NCBI GenBank assembly: GCA_030425945.1
Contig: JAUHZL010000045.1
Location: 1-12,173 of the forward strand
Direction: 5' to 3'
From: Alphaproteobacteria bacterium
GTDB lineage: Bacteria > Pseudomonadota > Alphaproteobacteria > Rhodobacterales > Rhodobacteraceae
Length of the DNA stretch: 12,173 nt
This document shows positions 1 through 6,304 of the stretch, piece after piece (positions within the stretch are counted from its first letter, which is position 1; each line of letters begins with the position of its first letter). A program made the position numbers and the translations under genes. A model generated the notes under the pieces. That model searched no databases, was not told where the DNA came from, and saw only the letters and a list, made by a program, of their open reading frames with translations.

Positions 1-449
1 CCTGTCGCTGCACGCCGACGCGGTCGAGGTCGGCCGCGCCCGGGGCGCGTCGGTCTACACGCTGTCGGACGAAGCCTCGGACGAGGCTTCGGCGCTTCTG
101 GCAAGCCGTCTCGACCGGGCCGACCTCCTTGCCGGTGTCGACCTCGGCGCGGCGGACGACACCGTGGCGCGCGCGCTGATGGACCTCGGTCGGCTCGAGA
201 CGCGCCCGCGGTCCGAGCGCCTCGGCGACCACCTGGTGGCGAACCTCGACCGGGCGGTCGGGGGCATGCACAAGCGGCCCCGGATGGCCGCGGATTTCTC
301 GGTGCTGCGCGCGCCCGACATCCCCTCGGCCCTCGTCGAGATGGGCTTCATCACCTCGGACAGCGACCTGAAGAACCGAGGGCATCCGGGCCGCGCTCGA
401 TCTCTGGGCGATGGAGGATGCCGCCGAGGCCGAACTGGTCCGGCAGTAG
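1..449 (+). pseudogene. N-acetylmuramoyl-L-alanine amidase (AmiC-like, Amidase_3), 3' part, frameshifted near its end
   Basis: This is the C-terminal part of a periplasmic zinc amidase that cleaves the bond between MurNAc and L-Ala of peptidoglycan; the 5' end lies outside the window. The frame starting at base 2 reads LSLHADA, the Amidase_3 zinc-histidine motif (His codon 11-13), and later SALVEMGF, whose Glu (338-340) matches the catalytic Glu of the family. After DSDLKN (ending at 376) the family normally continues through a DPxW-type segment into the last helix. Here that segment is absent, and the last helix (IRAALDLW ... LVRQ, stop 447-449) appears in the +1 frame from base 378. The simplest reading is an out-of-frame deletion of roughly 30-40 bases (3n-1). 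The original frame therefore has no stop before mrcA. A sequencing or assembly error is an alternative. Family assignment is confident; the damage is seen directly, its cause is inferred. Confidence 0.78.
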
Positions 450-520
450 ATCTCGGCGGGGCCTCGCCGAAACGTGACCCCTTGGGGCTTTCCCGCTTGC
501 CTTGCGCCCCCGCGTCGCTT

Positions 521-549
521 TTGACCCGCGGGCGGCATCCAAGTATAAC
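521..549 (+). promoter_or_regulatory. Sigma-70-type promoter for mrcA
   Basis: TTGACC (521-526) and TATAAC (544-549) are separated by exactly 17 bases and differ from the TTGACA/TATAAT consensus at one position each. Transcription would start near 556, leaving a leader of about 20 bases that contains the Shine-Dalgarno site. The promoter lies between the old amidase stop and the mrcA start, so mrcA need not depend on the upstream gene. Confidence 0.6.
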
Positions 550-574
550 CGCCGCAACCCGACCGGGAGGGCAC

Positions 575-3109
575 ATGCTCCGCTTCATCTTCTCGTTCAT
601 CGGCGCGATCTTCAGCGCCCTGACGCTGGGACTGTTCTTCACGGCGCTCGTCGTGGGGGCGGTGCTGTGGATGTACGGGCGCGATCTGCCCAACACCGAA
701 CAGCTGGCCCAGTACAGCCCGCCCACGATCAGCCGGATCTATTCCGGCGAAGGGCGGCTGATGGACGAGTTCGCGCGCGAGCGGCGCCTCTTCGTGCCCG
801 CCGAGGATATTCCGGCGATCGTGAAGGAGGCCTTCATCAGCGCCGAGGACAAGAACTTCTACAATCACAAGGGCTATGACCCGCGCGGCATCGCGGCGGC
901 GGCCTTCGAGGCGGTGCGCTCGCGCGGTCAGAACGTGCGCGGGGCCTCGACGATCACCCAGCAGGTGATGAAGAACTTCCTGCTGGGCGGCGAGCGGTCG
1001 GCGGAGCGCAAGATCAAGGAAATCATCCTGTCGGCGCGGATCGAGGAGACCCTGTCGAAGGAGCGCATTCTCGAGCTCTACCTCAACGAGATCTTCCTCG
1101 GGCAGAACAGCTTCGGCGTGGCCGCGGCCGCGCAGACCTATTTCAACAAGCCGCTGGGCGAGCTGGAAGTCCACGAGGCCGCCTATCTGGCGGTGCTGCC
1201 CAAGGCCCCCTCGACCTATCACCCGGTGCGGAACCGCGAGCGGGCCGTCGAGCGGCGCAACTTCGTGCTGCGCGAGATGTACGAGAACGGCTACATCGAC
1301 CAGGCGACCTACGAGGACGCGCGCGCCCAGCCGCTCGACACCGTGCAGTCCGGCGCCTTCGCCAGCTTCCGCGAGGAGCTGCCGCCGCGCGACTATTTCA
1401 CCGACGAGATCCGGCGCCAGCTGTCGCAGGAATTCGGCGAGGAAGAGTTCTTCTCCGGCGGCCTGACGATCCGCGCAACCGTCGATCCGGTGCTGCAGGA
1501 CGAGGCGGCCAAGGCCCTGCGCAAGGGGCTCGAGAGCTATGACCGCCGTCTCGGGGTCTACCACGGGCCGACGGCCCGCCTGACCGACGAGCAGATGGCC
1601 GACTGGCGCAGCGCGCTGGCCGAAACCGCGGCGCCGCGCGACATCGAGGGCTGGCGCCCGGCGGTGGTGCTGGAGCTCGACGGCGCGGACGCGGTGCTCG
1701 GGGTCGAGGGCGTGACGCTGGACGCGCCGCAGGTTCTGCCGGGCCGCGATGTCGGCTGGGCCCGGCCGCGCGGCGAGGACGGGCGGCTCGGGTCGCGGGC
1801 GGCGCGGGTGTCGAACCTGCTGGCCGTGGGCGACGTGATCCTCGTGGCCGAGGGCGACGACGCCAACCGCTGGAGCCTGAAGCAGGTGCCCGAGGTGCAG
1901 GGCGGCTTCGTCGCGATGGACGTTCACACCGGCCGCGTGCTGGCGATGCAGGGCGGGTTCTCCTACCAGGCGTCGGTGTTCAACCGGGCCACGCAGGCGC
2001 AACGGCAGCCGGGCTCGTCCTTCAAGCCCTTCGTCTATGCCGCGGCGCTCGACACCGGCTACTCGCCCGCGACGATCGTGATCGACGCGCCGATCGAGAT
2101 CGAGAACGGCGACGGCTCGATCTGGCGGCCGAAGAACGCCTCGAACCAGTTCTACGGCCCGACCACGCTGCGGACCGGCATCGAACGGTCGCGGAACCTG
2201 ATGACCATCCGCCTCGCGCAGGAACTCGGGATGGAGACGGTGGCCCGCTATGCCGAGCATTTCGGGGTCTACGACCAGATGGACGCGTTCCTCGCCAACG
2301 CGCTCGGTGCGCAGGAGACGACGCTCTACCGGATGGTGGCGGCCTACGCGATGTTCGCCAACGGCGGGGAGCGGGTCGAGCCGACGCTGGTCGACCGGGT
2401 GCAGGACCGCACCGGGCGCACGATCTACCGCCATGACCAGCGCGAATGCGTGGACTGCACGCTGGCGTCGCTCGACGACAGCCTCGCACCGTCGATCGTC
2501 TCGAACCGCCAGCGCGTGATCGACCCGATCACCGCCTACCAGCTGACCTCGATGATGCGGGGCGTGGTGGATCGCGGCACGGCGGCGAGCACGGTGAACC
2601 TGCCGGTGCCGACCGCGGGCAAGACCGGGACCACCAACGACGCCAAGGACGCGTGGTTCATCGGCTTCACCTCGAACATCGTGGCGGGTTGCTACATCGG
2701 CTATGACACGCCGCGCACGATGCCGGGGGCCTCGGGCGGCGGCATGTGCGGCCCGGTCTTCAACGACTTCATGAAGACCGCCGTGGCGCTCTACGGTGGC
2801 GGCCGGTTCCGGGTGCCCCCGGGCGGCGTCTTCGTGAACATCGACCGCTTCTCGGGCCAGCGCCTGCCCGACGGCGCGACCGGCGAGTACGTGCAGGCCG
2901 AGTACTTCCGCGAGGGCGAAGAGCCGCTCGACGGCTATTCGGTCATCCTCGACGGCGGCTTCGCAATGGGCTCGAACCTGCCGCTCTTCACACGCGGGAA
3001 CGAAGAGGCCGCGAACGAGGATCAGCAGGTCATCACCTCGACCGGCGAACGGACCGTGGTGCCGGGCCGCGCCACCTTCGGGTCGCTGACGGCAGGCGGG
3101 CTCTACTAG
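575..3109 (+). CDS. mrcA: Penicillin-binding protein 1A, bifunctional class A PBP (transglycosylase/transpeptidase)
   Basis: The protein polymerises glycan strands from lipid II and cross-links stem peptides at the periplasmic face of the inner membrane. The ATG at 575 is preceded by GGGAGG with a 4-base spacer and gives 844 residues, normal for PBP1A. Residues 8-33 form the signal anchor. The GT51 transglycosylase domain follows, with catalytic Glu91 in EDKNF and the STITQQ motif. After an insert/OB-like region, the transpeptidase carries all three serine-enzyme motifs: S481-x-x-K484 in GSSFKPF, SRN at 539-541 and KTGT at 683-686. No catalytic residue is missing. The same frame is open upstream into the damaged amidase, so an automated caller may report a longer fused protein. 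A fusion is unlikely to work: an exported amidase ahead of this anchor would reverse its topology. The 2-base gap to the DUF2267 gene suggests co-transcription. Confidence 0.95.
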   Translation: MLRFIFSFIGAIFSALTLGLFFTALVVGAVLWMYGRDLPNTEQLAQYSPPTISRIYSGEGRLMDEFARERRLFVPAEDIPAIVKEAFISAEDKNFYNHKGYDPRGIAAAAFEAVRSRGQNVRGASTITQQVMKNFLLGGERSAERKIKEIILSARIEETLSKERILELYLNEIFLGQNSFGVAAAAQTYFNKPLGELEVHEAAYLAVLPKAPSTYHPVRNRERAVERRNFVLREMYENGYIDQATYEDARAQPLDTVQSGAFASFREELPPRDYFTDEIRRQLSQEFGEEEFFSGGLTIRATVDPVLQDEAAKALRKGLESYDRRLGVYHGPTARLTDEQMADWRSALAETAAPRDIEGWRPAVVLELDGADAVLGVEGVTLDAPQVLPGRDVGWARPRGEDGRLGSRAARVSNLLAVGDVILVAEGDDANRWSLKQVPEVQGGFVAMDVHTGRVLAMQGGFSYQASVFNRATQAQRQPGSSFKPFVYAAALDTGYSPATIVIDAPIEIENGDGSIWRPKNASNQFYGPTTLRTGIERSRNLMTIRLAQELGMETVARYAEHFGVYDQMDAFLANALGAQETTLYRMVAAYAMFANGGERVEPTLVDRVQDRTGRTIYRHDQRECVDCTLASLDDSLAPSIVSNRQRVIDPITAYQLTSMMRGVVDRGTAASTVNLPVPTAGKTGTTNDAKDAWFIGFTSNIVAGCYIGYDTPRTMPGASGGGMCGPVFNDFMKTAVALYGGGRFRVPPGGVFVNIDRFSGQRLPDGATGEYVQAEYFREGEEPLDGYSVILDGGFAMGSNLPLFTRGNEEAANEDQQVITSTGERTVVPGRATFGSLTAGGLY

Positions 3110-3111
3110 CC

Positions 3112-3570
3112 ATGCCGATGCCCTGGACCTATCGCCACGCGTCCAGGGAATGGCAGGCGTTTCTGGGGGACGTGAAGGACCGGATGGACCTTGCGTCGGA
3201 CAACATGGCCTATACGGCGGTGGACGGCGTGTTGCAGGTGTTTCGCCGTCGCCTGACGCCGCAACAGGGCATCGCCTTTGCCAATGTGCTGCCCTCCGTC
3301 CTGCGGGCCATCTTCGTCAAGGACTGGGACATCGGGGCCGCCCCGGTGCCTTTCGGGACGCGCGCCGATCTGGTGGCCGAGGTCAAGGCCGTGCGGCGGC
3401 ACCACAACCTGACGCCGGACACGGCCATCGAGGACACGGCCTGGGCCCTGTGGCGCTGCGTGAACCACCGGGAGTTCGAGGCCGTGCTGGACGACCTGCC
3501 GCCGGAGGCGCGGGCGTTCTGGGCGGTGCAGGTGGACGACCCGGCCGAGCTGGCAACGCGCATGGTCTAA
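3112..3570 (+). CDS. DUF2267 domain-containing protein
   Basis: This is a 152-residue soluble, helical protein with no signal peptide or membrane segment. The opening (WTYRHASREWQAFLGDV), then AYTAVDGVLQVFRRRL, then LPSVLRAIFVKDW, is the usual DUF2267 pattern. A second, weaker copy of the repeat (about residues 82-145, FGTRADLVAEVKAV...) makes the two-lobed fold. The molecular function of DUF2267 is not established. The ATG at 3112 comes 2 bases after the mrcA stop, which implies translational coupling; a second ATG at 3118 is an alternative start. Base composition is host-like. It is the last normal-looking gene before the low-GC island. Confidence 0.82.
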   Translation: MPMPWTYRHASREWQAFLGDVKDRMDLASDNMAYTAVDGVLQVFRRRLTPQQGIAFANVLPSVLRAIFVKDWDIGAAPVPFGTRADLVAEVKAVRRHHNLTPDTAIEDTAWALWRCVNHREFEAVLDDLPPEARAFWAVQVDDPAELATRMV

Positions 3571-3783
3571 CGGGGGGGCGGGGCGCGGGTCTTGGCGGTT
3601 GGGCCGTGGGGGGTGGTTAAGACCTAAGGCGGATGGCTGCTGGGCACCCTCTTTGACTGGTGCTGCGTCTGGTGCTAGAGGCGGCTTTATGTAGGGGGCG
3701 GGCTTTGCCAAGTGAAAGCGGTTCCCCTACGGTACCCACTTCGGAAACAAAAAGCGAAACCTAGGAGAGAGTCCAAATCGACT
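3571..3783. other. Non-coding left boundary of the low-GC island
   Basis: This stretch has no convincing gene. It starts very G-rich (3571-3620) and shifts to mixed, then A-rich composition by about 3745-3780, which marks the change from host-like DNA to the island. It holds a direct repeat CTGGTGCT (3657-3664 and 3669-3676), a 7-base inverted repeat (3691-3730) and a GGTACC palindrome (3731-3736). I see no integrase remnant, no complete tRNA and no insertion-sequence end. It is the region where an insertion junction would be sought. Confidence 0.5.
3691..3730. repeat. 7-base perfect inverted repeat
   Basis: GTAGGGG (3691-3697) and CCCCTAC (3724-3730) are perfect complements around a 26-base spacer. 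The repeat sits between the convergent ends of the DUF2267 and HEPN genes, so it could act as a transcription end or be a remnant of the inserted element. There is no adjacent T-run on either side, and the role is unknown. Confidence 0.4.
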
Positions 3784-4854
3784 TCACTTTAGGTATGTGG
3801 TGCGCTCAGACCAAGCGATCTGAAGCCGTTCGGTGTCAGGAACCTCTCGAAGTTCAATAGCTCGGATGAAGACCCGCCGGGCGATATTTGCAGTCGCTAC
3901 AATGGATGTTGCAGTGGGCGCGCGCGCCGAGTGGACCATTTCACCCCGTACTTTGTAGAGGCCCTTGATCTCTTGAAAATGACGATCACGCGCTCTGGGT
4001 TCATCTGTCAAATAGGTTGCGATACTTCGCGCTAAGACCTTCGTAACGTCACGATCCCCCGGTCGAAAAAGGGATTCGATGGCAGACCAAAGCAACACGA
4101 TTATAGCCCCCCGGCTCTCCGCAAACCAAGCTTGGTCCAGTGTTTGCAATGCAAGGTTAAAAAATTCTTTCTGCATCAAGACAAATCCGTTCTCAATATT
4201 GGAGGCGATCCATTCGAGATTATCCTTCTGAGATTTAGAAATTCCGTGTAATGCGACGCATGTAGGGCGATTGAATTCAATCGGCCAGAGGACCGGTTCC
4301 TTGCCATCGGGAACTTCGGAAAAATTAGTATCGCTGACCACCGGCACTCTAATTTCTGTAGAAATCCTTAGGCGCAGTAGAGTTGCCAAGAACCATATAC
4401 TGTTCAAGCGATCAAATCCGCCGACCGCAGCGTCCGCGTCAAGCCTAGCCTCGGTATGAATATCAATTGAGAATCCGCCAGAGGCGCTCTTCCATGGGCC
4501 GGGATGTGCTTGACCTAGCTCGGGTGGCTTAAACGCCATGATGAAAGGCGCCATCACATGGGCGTATGTTGGGACGAGACGCAGCCCGGTGACGATCTCG
4601 ATTGGTTCCTCAACCTTTAGACCAGAAACTCCGCCATGGAGCCTGACCAGATTAGGGTTTATTTCAGCTTTCCGGCGGCGCTCAACTTCTTCAGCCTCGA
4701 AGTATTCTCGAAAAGCGTTTGCCTTACCACGCCAGCGCTCTGAAGCCGTTGCATCACCGTTTCGCGCGAGTTCCTCCGCCCTCTCTAGTGCAATTTCTAT
4801 CGCTTGTGGCCCCAACCGGTCCGCCTCGATGTCAGTCGCTAAACTCCTCTTCAA
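3784..4854 (-). CDS. Apea-like HEPN domain protein, candidate RNase effector
   Basis: The protein has 356 residues, without signal peptide or membrane segment. Residues 1-66 are charged and helical, the middle (about 70-205) is mixed and unrecognised, and about 215-340 form an Apea-like HEPN domain. Diagnostic features are VLLWSAIESLF (254-263, conserved Glu260), a following Arg-rich helix, and GLYKVRGEMVHS, in which R303-x4-H308 is the HEPN ribonuclease motif. HEPN domains commonly cut RNA, and ApeA, with the same C-terminal domain, is a phage-defence protein; I do not recognise the ApeA N-terminal domain here. Base composition is clearly less GC-rich than all neighbours, with many A/T-ending codons, pointing to horizontal gain. 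The start is TTG (4852-4854) with AGGA 6 bases upstream; an in-frame TGA lies four codons before it, so no earlier start is possible. RNase activity and a defence role are inferred; a non-defence HEPN protein remains possible. Confidence 0.72.
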   Translation of the reverse strand: MKRSLATDIEADRLGPQAIEIALERAEELARNGDATASERWRGKANAFREYFEAEEVERRRKAEINPNLVRLHGGVSGLKVEEPIEIVTGLRLVPTYAHVMAPFIMAFKPPELGQAHPGPWKSASGGFSIDIHTEARLDADAAVGGFDRLNSIWFLATLLRLRISTEIRVPVVSDTNFSEVPDGKEPVLWPIEFNRPTCVALHGISKSQKDNLEWIASNIENGFVLMQKEFFNLALQTLDQAWFAESRGAIIVLLWSAIESLFRPGDRDVTKVLARSIATYLTDEPRARDRHFQEIKGLYKVRGEMVHSARAPTATSIVATANIARRVFIRAIELREVPDTERLQIAWSERTTYLK

Positions 4855-4870
4855 CGGCTTTCCTCATCAT
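4832..4870 (-). CDS. Possible 12-residue leader ORF overlapping the HEPN gene start
   Basis: Two adjacent ATG codons (4870-4865 on the - strand) open a frame MMRKAVEEEFSD ending in TGA at 4834-4832. It overlaps the TTG start of the HEPN gene by 23 bases in another frame. It could be a leader peptide coupling translation to the poor TTG start. It could instead be the true HEPN N-terminus separated by a single-base frameshift, or mere chance. No good Shine-Dalgarno site precedes the ATGs. Confidence 0.2.
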   Translation of the reverse strand: MMRKAVEEEFSD

Positions 4871-4871
4871 T

Positions 4872-4905
4872 GCCCCGCTGATGTTCACGGAAAGATAAGC
4901 GGGGC
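4872..4905. repeat. 8-base perfect inverted repeat upstream of the HEPN gene
   Basis: GCCCCGCT (4872-4879) and AGCGGGGC (4898-4905) are perfect complements around an 18-base spacer. The repeat ends two bases before the double ATG that precedes the HEPN start. It would form a hairpin in the leader mRNA or serve as an operator. A perfect -35 hexamer TTGACA lies just upstream on the - strand (4925-4920), but the nearest -10-like TTATCT is 21 bases away, too far for a normal promoter. Regulatory meaning is inferred only from position. Confidence 0.4.
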
Positions 4906-4935
4906 CGCTTCGCCTGTCATGTCAACTTCTGGCTG

Positions 4936-4957
4936 GGACCGGTTATTTCCACGGTCC
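4936..4957. terminator. Hairpin downstream of the ycaQ-like gene, possible terminator
   Basis: GGACCG (4936-4941) and CGGTCC (4952-4957) pair perfectly around a 10-base loop. It lies about 70 bases past the stop of the ycaQ-like gene on the - strand and upstream of the HEPN gene, so it could end ycaQ transcription or be part of HEPN control. No T-tract follows. The remaining bases of the gap between these genes (4855-5029) show nothing else I can name. Confidence 0.25.
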
Positions 4958-5029
4958 GCCCGAGCGGCGGCTTCGTCCGACTACCGGTCATCTGCCTTCC
5001 CAGTCCCAACCCTCCACTCCGCCCGCCCC

Positions 5030-6196
5030 CTACGCCCCCCAGACCACGTCGCCCACCCCGATAAACCGCGCCAGCCGGTCCAGTTCGGCATCCAGCTTGG
5101 CCCGGCGCGCCGCCGTCACCTGCACCCCCGGTTCCCACCACAGGTTCGGCACGCGCAACGTTCCGGCGGCGCGGTCGGCCTTGGCCTCCAGCCGCCCGAC
5201 GAAGCGGTCGCCCTCCAGCATCGGGAAAACGTAGTAGCCCCACTGGCGCTTCGCGGCGGGCAGGAACATCTCGACCGTGTAGTCGAAGCCGAACAGCCGT
5301 TTCAGCCGGGCGCGGTCGCGGATCGCGGGGTCGAAGGGGTTGAGGATGCGCAGCCGCGAGGTGGGACGGGGCAGGGCGGCCAGGCGCGCCTCGATCCCGG
5401 GCGGGGCCAGCGCCCGCGTCCAGCGCCCGTCGGCGGACTGCACCTCGACCTCCAGCAGGTCGCGCTGGCGACGCTCGGCCCAGGCGCTGACCTCGGCCGT
5501 CTCCACCGCCTCCCAGAACCGGCGGATCTCGGTCAGGGTGCCGAAGCCGATCCTGTCGAGCGCCGTGTCGCAGAGCGCGTCGATCTGCGCCGCGACCGGC
5601 ACCTCCTGCCGGCGCAGGTCGGCGGGGAAGACCCGCTCGGCCAGATCGTAAACCTTGGTGAACCCGTCGCGGTGGCAGGTGGCCAGCTCGCCCGCATACC
5701 AGAGGTAGTCGAGGCCCACCTTGTGCGCCGGGCGCTGCCACATGGCGCGCGGCGCGTCGGGGGCGGGGCTGTCGAAGGCCTGTGTCGAAAGCGGCCCCTC
5801 GTCGGCCACCCGGCGCAGGAGCGCGTCCAGATCGACGGTGCGCAGGGTCGGGCCGTGCCAGGACGAGCGCGCGACCTTGTCCCGCATCCGCTCGAACTGG
5901 CGCCGCCAGAGGGGCAGCATCTCCATCGGCAGGACCGAGGCGTCATGGGTGAAATGCTCGAACACCGCGCGGTCCTTCAGCAGCCGGTTCAGCACCGGCT
6001 CGCGGTAGTGCTGGTTGCGCGACCACAGGATGTGATGGTGCGCCCGGCTGACGACCTGGATCGAGTCCAGTTGCACGAAGCCCAGCGTCCGGATCAGCGC
6101 GCGGGTGTCGAGCGGGCCGGTCGGCGGCGTGGCGAGGCCGTGACTGTCGAGCCAGAGCGCCCGCGCCGCGCGATTGTCGATGCGAAGCGCGGTCAT
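5030..6196 (-). CDS. YcaQ/AlkX-family DNA glycosylase (winged-helix, COG3214)
   Basis: This 388-residue cytoplasmic protein belongs to the HTH_42 family, whose studied members (E. coli YcaQ/AlkX, Streptomyces AlkZ) excise alkylated bases and unhook interstrand crosslinks. Near the N-terminus, FVQLDSIQVVSRAHH carries Q42-L-D44, the Q-x-D form of the catalytic motif seen in the YcaQ branch rather than the Q-x-Q of AlkZ. FEHFTHDASVLP (79-90) and the C-terminal NPFDP, YYVFP and VGRLEAKADR blocks are also typical. The start is the ATG at 6196; the frame remains open further upstream antisense to prfB, but that part is not YcaQ-like. It is divergent from prfB across 108 bases. Base composition is host-like, unlike the adjacent HEPN gene. 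Substrate specificity is inferred from the family. Confidence 0.85.
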   Translation of the reverse strand: MTALRIDNRAARALWLDSHGLATPPTGPLDTRALIRTLGFVQLDSIQVVSRAHHHILWSRNQHYREPVLNRLLKDRAVFEHFTHDASVLPMEMLPLWRRQFERMRDKVARSSWHGPTLRTVDLDALLRRVADEGPLSTQAFDSPAPDAPRAMWQRPAHKVGLDYLWYAGELATCHRDGFTKVYDLAERVFPADLRRQEVPVAAQIDALCDTALDRIGFGTLTEIRRFWEAVETAEVSAWAERRQRDLLEVEVQSADGRWTRALAPPGIEARLAALPRPTSRLRILNPFDPAIRDRARLKRLFGFDYTVEMFLPAAKRQWGYYVFPMLEGDRFVGRLEAKADRAAGTLRVPNLWWEPGVQVTAARRAKLDAELDRLARFIGVGDVVWGA

Positions 6197-6239
6197 CGCC
6201 GCCCGGTCCTGCGCTGCCGTCCGATCATGTCGCCTCGCC

Positions 6240-6268
6240 TTGCCCCTGTCCGTGCCCTCGGCTAAGTC
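6240..6268 (+). promoter_or_regulatory. Possible prfB promoter
   Basis: TTGCCC (6240-6245) and TAAGTC (6263-6268) are separated by 17 bases in the gap between ycaQ and prfB. The -35 is fair and the -10 poor by sigma-70 rules. A start near 6275 would leave about 30 bases of leader. Confidence 0.3.
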
Positions 6269-6304
6269 TGCCGCACCCTGCGACCAAAGACAAAGAGCCG
6301 ATCC

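Noticed and set aside
164..3109. A single 981-residue protein starting at 164
   Set aside because: It joins the amidase remainder, 66 codons of out-of-frame sequence and PBP1A. PBP1A has its own promoter, Shine-Dalgarno site and signal anchor at 575.
3691..3730. tRNA or tRNA fragment suggested by a 7-bp stem
   Set aside because: Only 40 bases separate the stem ends; there is no T-arm sequence, anticodon arm or CCA end.
4538..6265. 575-codon open frame on the + strand
   Set aside because: It is antisense to the HEPN start and the YcaQ-like gene, has no recognisable domain and has the Arg/Pro/Gly-rich composition of a shadow frame in GC-rich DNA.
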